From assembly GCA_944323445.1 (NCBI GenBank), contig CALUSM010000013.1, positions 1 through 62,087 on the forward strand: a DNA stretch of 62,087 bases. Direction: 5' to 3'. Numbering within the stretch: position 1 is the first letter of the stretch; the number at the start of each line of letters is the position of its first letter. The notes beneath the pieces were generated by a model. That model worked only from the letters and a program-made list of their open reading frames with translations. It did no database searches and had not been told where the DNA came from. This DNA comes from an uncultured Bacteroidales bacterium. GTDB lineage: Bacteria; Bacteroidota; Bacteroidia; Bacteroidales; UBA932. A program made the position numbers and the translations under genes. Positions 1-9,031 of the stretch are shown one piece after another.

Positions 1-98
1 AAAATTTACATCTTAACAGACTTATTAACCTATATACTTTTACCTCGTTATCTCTCTCAGTCTTTTCAATGAACTATCCGTTTTTCTCAAACGGGCTG

Positions 99-106
99 CA
101 AATATA
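99..106 (-). promoter_or_regulatory. Leftward -7 box, promoter of a gene left of the window
   Basis: Read leftward the bases are TATATTTG, a perfect TAnnTTTG Bacteroidota -7 box. No leftward ORF lies between it and the left edge. The transcribed leader (about 92 down to 1) holds a 6-bp hairpin (78-83 with 89-94) and then a long non-coding stretch, so the gene it serves starts outside the window. It might be an rRNA operon leader; this is a weak resemblance only. Confidence 0.45.
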
Positions 107-218
107 TGGGCGATTTTTTAAACCACCAAATTTTTCTGCAAAAAAAATTCAAAAATTTTTATCCTTTTTTACCAACTACCTGATAATAAGCATACTTTTT
201 ATTTAAATATTTTTTCAC

Positions 219-226
219 TAATTTTG
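219..226 (+). promoter_or_regulatory. -7 promoter box of the GH110 gene
   Basis: TAATTTTG matches TAnnTTTG and ends 19 bases before the ATG at 246, giving a leader of about 14 nt. The rest of 1-245 is AT-rich and has no credible gene. Confidence 0.6.
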
Positions 227-245
227 TGAGAATTTAAAAACACAC

Positions 246-2006
246 ATGAAAAGAATAGTCATAACACTACTGCTTCTCTCCATAATACGCCCCGCGCTGG
301 AAGGACGCATCTTCGAAATGAGCGCCTTTGGAATCAGACCAGGCGCGACAAACCTCCCGGAGAAAATCTCATCAGCCTTAGAAAGCATCCGCAAGGAGAC
401 CGGTCATGGCGACTCCGTGACCCTCCGTTTCCTGCCGGGGCGCTACGACTTCCACTCCACGGATGCCCTGCGGCGCACCTATTTTATTTCTAATCACGAC
501 CAGTCGGAAATGCAGGCTATAGGCATAGCTATAGAAGGATGGGAGAATCTCACTGTCGACGGCTGCGGTGCCGAACTGGTATTTCACGGCGTCATCATCC
601 CCTTGGCTGTCATCGACTCAAAAGGATGTTCCGTCAAGAACCTGTCGATAGATTTTGAGAACCCCCAGACGGCTCAGGTCCGTATCGTAGAGAACAGAGG
701 CGCGGGCGGGATAGTGTTCCGGCCCGAAAGTTGGGTAAAACACAGAATCAGCCGGGACTCGGTATTTGAAGTATACGGAGAGGGGTGGGCTCTGAGACCG
801 TCCACCGGCATCGCTTTTGAGCCTGACACCAGACACATTCTATGGAACACTGGCGATTTATTCTACAGCACGGCAGGGGTGAGGGAAACAGAACACGGCC
901 TTCTGGCTCCCCAGTGGCAGGACAGCCGCCTGACACCGGGCACAGTGGTTGCCATGCGGACATGGAGCAGACCGGCCCCCGGCATCTTTCTGTACGGAGA
1001 CACCGACACCCGCCTCACCAATATAAAAGTACACTACGCATTTGGCATGGGACTCATAGCCCAGTTCTGCAACGGCGTCACACTGAGCGGATTCAGCGTA
1101 TGCCTGAAAAATGAGAATGACCACAGGTACTTCACGACACAGGCAGATGCGACTCACTTCTCACAATGCAGCGGCATCATTCAATCCACTGGAGGGCTCT
1201 ATGAGGGCATGATGGACGATGCCATCAACGTCCACGGCGTATATCTGAAAGTCACCGGGGTAAAAGACGACCGCAGCATTACCGCCAGGTTTATGCATGA
1301 CCAGGCATGGGGATTCAGATGGGGCTGCCCGGGAGATTCGGTACGGATGCTGAATGCAGATGTGATGGAATATACCGGCAGCCTTCTGCATATAGAATCA
1401 ATTACACCGGACAATACCGGCCACGGCTCAAAAGAGCTGACCATAACCTTCAGGGAACCCGTAGATATCGACCCCGAACGCATGAACATCGGCATAGAGA
1501 ACCTGAGCCGCACCCCTGAGGTCATCTTCTCCGGCAACACTGTCAGGAACAACAGAGCGAGAGGTGCCCTTTTCAGTTCCCCGCGTCGGACAGTGGTGGA
1601 AGACAACATATTTGACCATACTTCCGGATCTGCCATCCTGCTGTGCGGAGACTGCAACGGCTGGTATGAGTCCGGAGCCTGCCGGGATGTTCTTATAAAA
1701 GGCAATCGCTTCATAAACGCCCTCACAAGCATGTACCAGTTTACAACGGCAGTAATCTCCATCTACCCAGAAATACCTGATCTCCATAAGCAGACAGTGT
1801 ATTTCCACGGCGGACATCCGGGAGCGATCACTATAACCGGCAACACCTTCGAGACATTCGACTTGCCGGTCCTATACGCCAAGTCTGTAGACGAACTGGT
1901 TTTCAAGGCCAACATCATTACTGTCAACAACGACTACATGCCATTCCATAAAAACTGCAGCAGATTTCTGCTGGAAAGAACCGACAATATCGAAATCTCT
2001 TATTAA
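246..2006 (+). CDS. GH110 alpha-1,3-galactosidase (blood group B / alpha-Gal type)
   Basis: A secreted 586-residue glycosidase expected to remove terminal alpha-1,3-linked galactose from host glycans such as B antigen or linear alpha-Gal. The N-terminus (residues 1-20) is a signal peptide with a hydrophobic LLLLSII core. The body is a right-handed parallel beta-helix. Stretches such as YFISNHDQ, TQADATHFS, MMDDAINVHG and NNRARGALFS are ones I recall from Bacteroides GH110 enzymes, and the length is typical. The paired aspartates D324-D325 in the DDAINVHG motif lie where the family's catalytic acids are expected. The gene stands alone ahead of an OPT transporter, with no SusCD pair beside it, so it is not in a classical polysaccharide utilisation locus. 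Subfamily (branched B antigen versus linear epitope) cannot be told by eye. Confidence 0.9.
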   Translation: MKRIVITLLLLSIIRPALEGRIFEMSAFGIRPGATNLPEKISSALESIRKETGHGDSVTLRFLPGRYDFHSTDALRRTYFISNHDQSEMQAIGIAIEGWENLTVDGCGAELVFHGVIIPLAVIDSKGCSVKNLSIDFENPQTAQVRIVENRGAGGIVFRPESWVKHRISRDSVFEVYGEGWALRPSTGIAFEPDTRHILWNTGDLFYSTAGVRETEHGLLAPQWQDSRLTPGTVVAMRTWSRPAPGIFLYGDTDTRLTNIKVHYAFGMGLIAQFCNGVTLSGFSVCLKNENDHRYFTTQADATHFSQCSGIIQSTGGLYEGMMDDAINVHGVYLKVTGVKDDRSITARFMHDQAWGFRWGCPGDSVRMLNADVMEYTGSLLHIESITPDNTGHGSKELTITFREPVDIDPERMNIGIENLSRTPEVIFSGNTVRNNRARGALFSSPRRTVVEDNIFDHTSGSAILLCGDCNGWYESGACRDVLIKGNRFINALTSMYQFTTAVISIYPEIPDLHKQTVYFHGGHPGAITITGNTFETFDLPVLYAKSVDELVFKANIITVNNDYMPFHKNCSRFLLERTDNIEISY

Positions 2007-2011
2007 ATTTG
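2004..2011 (+). promoter_or_regulatory. -7 promoter box of the OPT transporter operon
   Basis: TAAATTTG is a perfect -7 box. Its first three bases are the TAA stop of the GH110 gene, and it lies 35 bases before the OPT start codon. The OPT-zupT unit can therefore be transcribed independently of GH110. Confidence 0.5.
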
Positions 2012-2046
2012 TTGTCTTAAACCCAAACCTTCCTAATACCTATCTT

Positions 2047-4050
2047 ATGAGCGAAGAAAATAAAAAAGTAACTCTTCCCGAAAACGCATTCCGGGAACTG
2101 AAGCCCGGTGAGAAGTACCAGCCTCTTCTCAATCCGGACAAAGTCTATCCTGAGGTAACAGTATGGTCCGTGACCATCGGCCTCGTGATGACCATCATCT
2201 TCTCTGCTGCCGCAGCTTTCCTCGGATTGAAAGTAGGGCAGGTCTTCGAGGCCGCCATACCTATATCTATAATAGCGGTAGGACTCTCCAGCGCATTCAA
2301 GCGCAAGAATGCCTTGGGGGAGAATGTCATCATCCAGTCCATCGGAGCCTGCTCCGGGGTTATTGTTGCTGGAGCTATTTTCACTCTCCCGGCCCTGTAC
2401 ATCCTGCAGGACAAATACCCTGAACTGACAGTCGATTTCTCCAAGATATTCCTCAGTTCCCTCATCGGAGGAGTCCTGGGCATTCTGCTGCTCATCCCCT
2501 TCCGCAAATACTTCGTCAAGGAGCAGCACGGCAAATACCCCTTCCCCGAGGCTACCGCCACCACTCAGGTACTGGTCAGCGGCGAATCCGGAGGCAAGGG
2601 AGCCAAGACACTGCTTATCAGCGGCCTGATCGGAGGTCTCTACGACTTCATCGTATCCACCTTCGGATGGTGGTCCGAGGTCTTCACCTCCAGGGTACTA
2701 CCATGGGGTGAGCAGGTGGCCACCAACGCAAAGCTGCTTTTCAAGGTCAATGTCGGAGCGGCGGTCCTCGGTCTCGGCTACATCATAGGACTCAAGTACT
2801 CCTTCATAATATGCTGCGGCTCGTTCCTCGTATGGTTCATCATTATTCCGCTGATGAACCTGATCTTCGGAAACAGCGTAGTGGACCTGATGGGATCGGG
2901 CCTGACGGCGACCGTAGGCTCGATGTCGCCTGAGGAAATCTTCACCAACTACGCCCGCCACATCGGCATCGGAGGCATCGCCACAGCCGGCATCATCGGC
3001 ATCATCAAGTCCGCCGGCATCATCAAGTCCGCTCTCGGTCTGGCCGGCAAGGAGTTCCGCGGCAAGAAGACCGGCGCCGAAGCTCAGGAAGCCCGCACAC
3101 AGAGAGACCTGTCGATGAAGATCATTATCATCGGTCTGCTCATCACTCTGGCCCTGATGTTCGTTTTCTTCTACTTCGGAGTTCTGGACAACCTGTGGCA
3201 CGCCGTAATAGCCCTTCTGGTAGTTGCCGTCATCGCCTTCCTCTTCACCACAGTGGCCGCCAACGCAATAGCCATCGTAGGTTCCAACCCCGTCAGCGGC
3301 ATGACCCTGATGACCCTCATCCTGGCCTCCATCATCTTAGTGGCAGCAGGACTCAAGGGCACTTCCGGCATGGCCGCCGCCCTGATTATCGGAGGTGTTG
3401 TCTGCACCGCACTCTCCATGGCCGGAGGCTTCATCACCGACCTGAAGATAGGTTACTGGATAGGCACCACCCCCCGCAAGCAGGAGGGATGGAAGTTCTT
3501 AGGGACAATAGTGGCCGCCGCCACCGTCGCAGGAGTGATGATGATTCTCAACGACACCTTCGGATTCACCGGTGAAGGCGCCCTCGTGGCTCCTCAGGCC
3601 AATGCCATGGCAGCCGTCATCGAGCCCCTCATGCTCGGAGGCAGCGCTCCCTGGATCATGTACGGAATCGGAGCCGCCATCGCCATCCTTCTCACCCTGT
3701 TCAAGGTACCCGCTCTGCCATTCGCACTCGGAATGTTCATCCCCATTGAGCTCAACCTTCCCCTGATGATCGGAGGAGCCGTCGCATGGTATGTAGGTTC
3801 CCGCAGCAAGGACAAGGCCGTCAACGAGGCCCGCAAGGAGAAAGGTACCCTCGTGGCTTCCGGATTTATCGCCGGCGGCGCCCTGATGGGAGTCGTATCC
3901 GCGATCATGCGCTTTGCCGACGTGAACTTAGTCAACACCCAGTGGCAGTCCTCCACCCCCGCGGTATGGGTTGCCCTCGGAGTATATATCCTGCTGATCG
4001 CCTACATGATATGGGCCTGCAGGAAAACTGACGCCGCTGAAGAGAAATAA
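2047..4050 (+). CDS. OPT family oligopeptide transporter
   Basis: An inner-membrane protein of 667 residues with roughly fifteen hydrophobic segments, matching the prokaryotic OPT/YSL family, which takes up oligopeptides or metal chelates by proton symport. A short charged N-terminus (1-40) precedes the first segment. The motif KYPFPEATATTQVL at about residues 158-172 is typical of bacterial OPT proteins. A small internal duplication, two GIIKSA units, lies near residues 318-335. The stop is 2 bases before zupT, so the two are surely co-transcribed. Peptidase T follows, which suggests peptide uptake followed by tripeptide hydrolysis, though the next-door ZIP protein leaves metal-chelate import open. 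Confidence 0.88.
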   Translation: MSEENKKVTLPENAFRELKPGEKYQPLLNPDKVYPEVTVWSVTIGLVMTIIFSAAAAFLGLKVGQVFEAAIPISIIAVGLSSAFKRKNALGENVIIQSIGACSGVIVAGAIFTLPALYILQDKYPELTVDFSKIFLSSLIGGVLGILLLIPFRKYFVKEQHGKYPFPEATATTQVLVSGESGGKGAKTLLISGLIGGLYDFIVSTFGWWSEVFTSRVLPWGEQVATNAKLLFKVNVGAAVLGLGYIIGLKYSFIICCGSFLVWFIIIPLMNLIFGNSVVDLMGSGLTATVGSMSPEEIFTNYARHIGIGGIATAGIIGIIKSAGIIKSALGLAGKEFRGKKTGAEAQEARTQRDLSMKIIIIGLLITLALMFVFFYFGVLDNLWHAVIALLVVAVIAFLFTTVAANAIAIVGSNPVSGMTLMTLILASIILVAAGLKGTSGMAAALIIGGVVCTALSMAGGFITDLKIGYWIGTTPRKQEGWKFLGTIVAAATVAGVMMILNDTFGFTGEGALVAPQANAMAAVIEPLMLGGSAPWIMYGIGAAIAILLTLFKVPALPFALGMFIPIELNLPLMIGGAVAWYVGSRSKDKAVNEARKEKGTLVASGFIAGGALMGVVSAIMRFADVNLVNTQWQSSTPAVWVALGVYILLIAYMIWACRKTDAAEEK

Positions 4051-4052
4051 CG

Positions 4053-4859
4053 ATGCTGAGCGACAGTAACTTCCCTATTGCACTGCTCCTGACCCTTATC
4101 GCGGGACTGTCCACCGGACTCGGAGGGGTGATCGTGCTGCTGACCAGAAAATTCAGCACGAAGACCCTCTCATTTGCCCTCGGTTTCTCGGCAGGAGTGA
4201 TGCTCTTCATCTCCATGACGGAGCTTTTCGCCGAGGCCCGAGCCAGCCTCGGCTCCGCCTTCGGAGAGAGGACGGGGCTGCTGTATACTGTCTTAGCATT
4301 CTTCGCGGGGATAGCGCTGATTGCCCTCATTGACAATCTGATACCCTCGAAGGACAATCCCCATGAATATTCCGCCGCCCCCTCGGAGGACGGCGCCGTC
4401 CCGGACAGTACGGGGCTCATGCGGCTGGGGCTTTTCTCCGTGATTGCCATTGCTATACACAATTTTCCGGAGGGCATGGCCACCTTCGTGAGCGCCATGG
4501 AAAGCCCCCGGACCGGAATTTCCATAGCTGTGGCCGTGGCGATCCACAACATTCCGGAAGGCATAATGGTTGCAATACCGATTTACTATGCCACGCGGAA
4601 AAAGGGCAAGGCCGTCGGAAACGCCTTCCTGTCCGGACTCGCCGAGCCGGTGGGGGGAGTCGTCGGCTATCTGCTGCTCTCGAGGATATTCGACCAGTCC
4701 CTGAACGGAACGGTCCTCGCAGTGGTCGCGGGTATCATGACCTATATCGCATTAGATGAGCTTCTTCCGTCCGCCGAGAAGTTTGGGCACCACCACCTGT
4801 CCATCATCGGGGTCATAGCCGGTATGGCGGTAATGGCGGCAAGTATGATTTTGATTTAG
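4053..4859 (+). CDS. zupT: ZIP family metal transporter ZupT
   Basis: A 268-residue ZIP-family carrier that imports zinc and probably other divalent metals across the inner membrane. About eight transmembrane segments are visible. The two signature metal-binding helices carry HNFPEG (H136) and HNIPEG (H165), as in ZupT. It starts 2 bases after the OPT stop and ends 15 bases before pepT. Length and motifs fit the family fully. Confidence 0.92.
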   Translation: MLSDSNFPIALLLTLIAGLSTGLGGVIVLLTRKFSTKTLSFALGFSAGVMLFISMTELFAEARASLGSAFGERTGLLYTVLAFFAGIALIALIDNLIPSKDNPHEYSAAPSEDGAVPDSTGLMRLGLFSVIAIAIHNFPEGMATFVSAMESPRTGISIAVAVAIHNIPEGIMVAIPIYYATRKKGKAVGNAFLSGLAEPVGGVVGYLLLSRIFDQSLNGTVLAVVAGIMTYIALDELLPSAEKFGHHHLSIIGVIAGMAVMAASMILI

Positions 4860-4874
4860 TTAAATATCTTAGAT

Positions 4875-6101
4875 ATGGAAAAAATAGTTGACAGATTTCT
4901 GAGGTACGTGGCATTCGACACCACGTCGAACCCTGACTCCCAGAGTCAGCCCAGTACCAACAAGCAGTTCGCCCTCCTCGAGCAGCTCCGCAAGGAACTC
5001 GTAGCCATGGGCCTGGAGAATGTCGTGCTGGACAAATACGGCTACCTGATGGCCTCCATCCCCTCCAACATAGAAGAGGACGTCCCCGCCATAGGATTCA
5101 TCTCCCATGTGGACACCTCTCCCGATGCTCCGGGAAGCGGTATCAAGCCACGGATTATCGAAAATTATGACGGCAAGGCCATCACTCTCAACGAGGCTAA
5201 AGGCATGGTTCTCGACCCGGAAGAATTCCCCGAGCTGAAGGACTATGTGGGTCAGACCCTGATCACCACCGACGGCAACACCCTGCTCGGAGCCGATGAC
5301 AAGGCCGGAGTGGCCGAAATCATGGCCGCCGCCGAGTACATCATGGAACATCCAGAATTCAAGCACGGTCCCATCAAGATCGGCTTCACCCCCGACGAGG
5401 AAATCGGCCGCGGGGTAGACCATTTCGACGTGGCTAAGTTCGGTGCCAAATACGCCTACACCATGGACGGAGGCGCCATCGGCGAACTCGAGTACGAGAA
5501 CTTCAACGCCGCGGCCGCCAAGCTGCACATCCAGGGCCGCAACATCCACCCGGGCTACGCCAAGGACAAGATGCTCAATGCGATACTTATCGCGTCCGAG
5601 CTCAACGACATGCTCCCGGTATGGCAGAGACCCGAGTACACCGAGGGCTATGACGGATTCATCCACATCACCAAGTTCACGGGGGTGGTCGAGGAGGCCG
5701 ACATCCAGTACATCATCCGCGACCACGACTTCGAACTGTTCGAGCGCAAGAAGAAGATGATACAGGAGTGCGCCGACTTCATCAACTGCAAGTATGGCGG
5801 CAACATCGTCACCGTGGACATCAAGGACCAGTACTACAACATGAAGAAGGAGGTCGAGCCCCACTACCACATCATCGAGAAGGCAGTCGAGGCCATGAAG
5901 GCCGCGGGCATCAAGCCCAACATCCGTCCCATCCGCGGCGGTACGGACGGCGCCCGCCTCTCGTTCATGGGTCTGCCCTGCCCCAACATCTTCGCCGGCG
6001 GCCTCAACTTCCACGGCAAGTACGAGTATCTCCCCGTGCAGAGCATGGAGAAGGCCTCGGAGGTCATCCTGAACATCATCCGGAATTTCACAGTAAAATA
6101 A
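4875..6101 (+). CDS. pepT: Peptidase T (M20B tripeptidase)
   Basis: A cytoplasmic zinc aminotripeptidase of 408 residues that releases the N-terminal residue of tripeptides. M20B metal and catalytic motifs are in order: SHVDTSP (H78, D80), GADDKAG (D141-D142), TPDEEIGRG (E175-E176), MDGGAIGELEYENF, and a C-terminal IRGGTDGARLS segment. Length is standard. It follows zupT by 15 bases in the same direction. A partial -7-like box (TATCTTAG, 4865-4872) lies right before the start codon but does not match the consensus fully. Confidence 0.95.
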   Translation: MEKIVDRFLRYVAFDTTSNPDSQSQPSTNKQFALLEQLRKELVAMGLENVVLDKYGYLMASIPSNIEEDVPAIGFISHVDTSPDAPGSGIKPRIIENYDGKAITLNEAKGMVLDPEEFPELKDYVGQTLITTDGNTLLGADDKAGVAEIMAAAEYIMEHPEFKHGPIKIGFTPDEEIGRGVDHFDVAKFGAKYAYTMDGGAIGELEYENFNAAAAKLHIQGRNIHPGYAKDKMLNAILIASELNDMLPVWQRPEYTEGYDGFIHITKFTGVVEEADIQYIIRDHDFELFERKKKMIQECADFINCKYGGNIVTVDIKDQYYNMKKEVEPHYHIIEKAVEAMKAAGIKPNIRPIRGGTDGARLSFMGLPCPNIFAGGLNFHGKYEYLPVQSMEKASEVILNIIRNFTVK

Positions 6102-6113
6102 ATTCACACCGCT

Positions 6114-6428
6114 ATGATTATCACTACCACAAGCACCCTGCAGGACAAGCAGATCACCGCATATCACGGTATCGTCACCGGCACCTGCATCATGGGCGCG
6201 AACGTATTCCGTGACCTTTTCGCCGGCATCCGCGACATCGTCGGAGGACGGTCCGGGGCCTACGAGGAAGTCATCGATAAGGCCAAGAACGAAGCCATCC
6301 AGGAAATGGTGGACAAGGCCATGGGAATGAGGGCCAACGCCATCATCGGAGTGGATATCGACTACGAGACTGTAGGCGGCTCCATGCTGATGGTTGCGGT
6401 CAGCGGCACTGCAGTGACAGTACTATAG
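6114..6428 (+). CDS. YbjQ family protein (UPF0145)
   Basis: A 104-residue cytoplasmic protein of the YbjQ/UPF0145 family, sometimes called heavy-metal-binding but of unproven function. Recognisable parts are an N-terminal strand pair ([20 protein letters not shown]), the [18 protein letters not shown] segment and the C-terminal [15 protein letters not shown]. It lies 12 bases after pepT and 10 before the next gene, in a probable operon. Confidence 0.88.
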   Translation: MIITTTSTLQDKQITAYHGIVTGTCIMGANVFRDLFAGIRDIVGGRSGAYEEVIDKAKNEAIQEMVDKAMGMRANAIIGVDIDYETVGGSMLMVAVSGTAVTVL

Positions 6429-6438
6429 TCCTAAGGCA

Positions 6439-6900
6439 ATGGAAGATATCCAGCTCAACGCGCACAACAAGGAGGAATACCCTCCGATGCACACGGCGGA
6501 ACATATCCTCAACCAGACGATGGTGCGGATGTTCGGCTGTCCCCGCTCGCGCAACGCCCATATCGAGCGGAAGAAGAGCAAATGCGACTATCTGCTGGCG
6601 GAGTGCCCCACTCCGGAGCAGGTCCAGGCCATTGAGGACAAGGTCAATGAGGTGATAGCGGCTGCCCTGCCTGTCACCATTGAGTTCGTACCTCTGTCGG
6701 AGGCAGGCGCGATAGTCGACCTGAGCAAGCTGCCGGAGAATGTCTCGCAGACCCTCCGCATAGTCAGGGTCGGGGACTACGACGCCTGCGCCTGCATCGG
6801 GGCCCACGTCTCCAATACCTCTGAGATCGGGCGCTTCCGGATACTCTCTCATGACTTCGCCGACGGACGGTGGAGAGTCCGCTTCAAGGTCGAGGGATAG
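6439..6900 (+). CDS. AlaX/ThrRS second-additional-domain protein (tRNA editing-like)
   Basis: A free-standing 153-residue protein resembling the SAD editing domain of alanyl- and threonyl-tRNA synthetases. The zinc ligands expected in this fold are present: HTAEH (H18, H22) near the N-terminus and CACIGAH near residue 120. By family knowledge such proteins deacylate mischarged tRNA in the cytoplasm, but this short version lacks the flanking parts of classical AlaX. Substrate (Ser-tRNA-Ala or another) is unknown. Same strand as ybjQ, 10 bases downstream. Confidence 0.75.
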   Translation: MEDIQLNAHNKEEYPPMHTAEHILNQTMVRMFGCPRSRNAHIERKKSKCDYLLAECPTPEQVQAIEDKVNEVIAAALPVTIEFVPLSEAGAIVDLSKLPENVSQTLRIVRVGDYDACACIGAHVSNTSEIGRFRILSHDFADGRWRVRFKVEG

Positions 6901-6920
6901 AGGGGTGGCACGGTAATTGA

Positions 6921-6967
6921 CAGCTTTCATATTTCAGAATCACAAAGCATCTGAAGTATGAAAGCTG
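6921..6967 (+). repeat. 18-bp inverted repeat enclosing the start codon of the SIMPL gene
   Basis: Arms 6921-6938 and 6950-6967 are reverse complements except for one position (T6932 opposite G56 of 6956), which is a G-U pair in RNA. The spacer is 11 nt. The ATG at 6958 lies in the 3' arm. If transcription enters from upstream, the RNA would fold into a continuous 18-bp stem hiding the start codon. Confidence 0.85.
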
Positions 6968-7716
6968 TTTCATTTATTATCGCGGCGGCTGCCGCTTCCA
7001 TTATCTCCTGCGGCATGATGAGAGCCCAGGACGGTGTCCCCTATGATGAGAAATTCCGCTATATCGAGGTTACCGGCACCTCCGAGGTAGAGATAGTGCC
7101 TGACGAGATACACTTCATCATCGGCATCAAGGAGTATTTTGAGGAGGAATTCGACGGAGTCTCCAAACCCGAGGAATACAGGACAAAAGTACGTATCGAG
7201 GACATCGAATCGCAGATGCGCGAAGCCCTTCACTCCATCGGCATCACCGACAGCGATATCCGCACCCAGGACGTGGGTGACTACTGGAGGGAGCGGGGCC
7301 TGGATTTCCTCATCGGCAAGAATCTTGACATCACCCTGCACGATTTCACGATGATAGACAGGATCATCTCTGTCATAGACACCAAGGGAGTGAGTTCCAT
7401 GCGTATCGGGGAAATGACCCACAAGGATATCCTCAAATACCAGGAGCAGGGCAAGAAAGATGCGCTGCTGGCTGCTAAGGATAAAGCCGAATACATGGCG
7501 GAGGCCCTCGGTGAGAAAATCGGGAAGGTCCTCAGCATCATAGAACACGGCGGCGGAACAGACCACTACACGGTCGTCCAGAACAGCAAACTCCGCATGG
7601 ACGGTGCTGCACTCGGCTCAGCCGAAGCCGCTCCGGCAGCCTCCGCCTCCGATGCCTTCCGCACCATCAAGTACACCTACTCGGTCACCTGCCGCTTCGC
7701 CCTCAAAGGCTGGTAA
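6958..7716 (+). CDS. SIMPL domain (DUF541) exported protein
   Basis: A 252-residue protein with an N-terminal export signal (residues 1-25). Either signal peptidase I cuts after MRA, or IISC is a lipobox with Cys18, making it a lipoprotein. The rest fits the SIMPL/DUF541 family: [20 protein letters not shown] at the start, [12 protein letters not shown], and [26 protein letters not shown]. The family is periplasmic or surface-associated with no settled function; some members are linked to stress responses. The start codon is buried in an 18-bp inverted repeat (6921-6967), suggesting translational control. Its end overlaps the end of the convergent glycosyltransferase gene by 14 bases. Confidence 0.85.
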   Translation: MKAVSFIIAAAAASIISCGMMRAQDGVPYDEKFRYIEVTGTSEVEIVPDEIHFIIGIKEYFEEEFDGVSKPEEYRTKVRIEDIESQMREALHSIGITDSDIRTQDVGDYWRERGLDFLIGKNLDITLHDFTMIDRIISVIDTKGVSSMRIGEMTHKDILKYQEQGKKDALLAAKDKAEYMAEALGEKIGKVLSIIEHGGGTDHYTVVQNSKLRMDGAALGSAEAAPAASASDAFRTIKYTYSVTCRFALKGW

Positions 7717-9028
7717 TCATATTGCCATTCATCTGCTGGCGGGCGAGGAGCTCGCGGGTGCGGAGGGAGTCCTTGTAGGCGTTGTGGGCGTTGATCTTAG
7801 AGATGTCGAGGGCGGCGTCGGAGTTTCCGCCCCAGCGGCGGCAGCTGTACACCGGGTCGTAGATGCGGCAGAGGCGGTACTCGCGGGTCAGGCGGAGCGC
7901 CACGCCGTAGTCCTCGCCGTAGGAGACGTTCTCGAAGCCGCCGACGGAGCGCAGGGTAGCGGCGTGGAAGGCGCGGGGAGCACCGAGGCCGTTGATGCGC
8001 AGGGCGTTGTTGTGGCCGTTGGAGTCGGTCCACTCGCGGTGATCGATGACTCCGGGCGGTATGGGCCGCAGGTCGAAGTCGGTCATCATGTAGCTGCCGA
8101 TGACCACGGCGCACCGCTCGCGGCGGAACACGTCCACTATCCTCTGCAGGGTATCCGGCCCGCTGTACATGTCGTCACTGTCTAGCTGCACGGCATAGCG
8201 TCCGCAAGCCGGATGATTGATGCCGGCGTTCCAGCAGCCGCCGATGCCCAGGCCGGTCTCCTCCGGGATAACGTGAATCACCCGGCTGTCGGACGATGCC
8301 AGTTCATCTATCCTTTCCGATGTTCCGTCAGTGGAATGATTGTCTATCACTATGACATTGAACGGGAAATCCGTCTGCTGCGAGAGCGCCGAGCGGAGTG
8401 CGTCCTGGATCGTGGCTGCACGGTTGAGCACCGGGATGATGACCGAAGCCTCGACGGCATAGATTCCGCCGTCCTCTCCTACCGTCCGCGTCCGCTGCGG
8501 CAGCCACGCCCCTATTTTCCTTAGATGATCCGTAAAAATAGCCTCCATCTCTATCTGCGCCTCCCGGTTCCTCGGGTCCACATAGTCGAACTGCTTCTGT
8601 CCAGAAGCCCTCGGATCCACCTCGTCCACCCCGTAGAGCATCTGCGGCAGATGCACCAGCGCCCCGTGCCGCGAGAGGAAGAGCCTCAGTGAATACCACC
8701 GGCCGTATTTCAGCACCGTGCCGCCTTCTGCATTGCCCTCCGCCGTCTCCTGCTCCCATTTCTCCATCAGATCCTCATTCACAGCCACCAGCGCCCCGAA
8801 GTCGAAGTCCTCCCGCACACTGCCCGGTTGATAGTCATTGACCGGATTGTCCTTCTGCCGCCCGTCCGACGTCCGCAGCCAATAGTCGCAGTACACCATC
8901 GCTGCCCCCGTCCGGACAGCCTCCTCCAGCAGCCTTCCGCCGGCCTGCCCGGCATCATACATCTTCCGCTCCGGTCCTACCCGCAGCAGCACGTATCCAT
9001 TGTCTCTTTCGATTATTTCCATATCCAA
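7703..9028 (-). CDS. Glycosyltransferase family 2 with a degenerate N-terminal GT2-like half
   Basis: A 441-residue cytoplasmic GT2 enzyme. The C-terminal half (from about residue 190) starts with [14 protein letters not shown] and contains [10 protein letters not shown], the nucleotide-sugar motif LDSDDMYSG (DxD-like), and a [10 protein letters not shown] acceptor-side segment, so it should be active. The first 150 residues ([23 protein letters not shown]) look like the acceptor half of a second GT2 domain without its nucleotide site. Donor and acceptor are unknown. Convergent with the SIMPL gene. The codon use is GC-rich like the core genome, in contrast to the AT-rich mcrC directly upstream, so this gene marks the left border of the island. 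Confidence 0.82.
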   Translation of the reverse strand: MDMEIIERDNGYVLLRVGPERKMYDAGQAGGRLLEEAVRTGAAMVYCDYWLRTSDGRQKDNPVNDYQPGSVREDFDFGALVAVNEDLMEKWEQETAEGNAEGGTVLKYGRWYSLRLFLSRHGALVHLPQMLYGVDEVDPRASGQKQFDYVDPRNREAQIEMEAIFTDHLRKIGAWLPQRTRTVGEDGGIYAVEASVIIPVLNRAATIQDALRSALSQQTDFPFNVIVIDNHSTDGTSERIDELASSDSRVIHVIPEETGLGIGGCWNAGINHPACGRYAVQLDSDDMYSGPDTLQRIVDVFRRERCAVVIGSYMMTDFDLRPIPPGVIDHREWTDSNGHNNALRINGLGAPRAFHAATLRSVGGFENVSYGEDYGVALRLTREYRLCRIYDPVYSCRRWGGNSDAALDISKINAHNAYKDSLRTRELLARQQMNGNMITSL

Positions 9029-9031
9029 AAT

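Noticed and set aside
4869-6167. 432-codon leftward ORF opposite pepT
   Set aside because: It is the antisense of a well-supported peptidase T gene, with the V/L/H/G-rich composition typical of antisense reading in GC-rich DNA.
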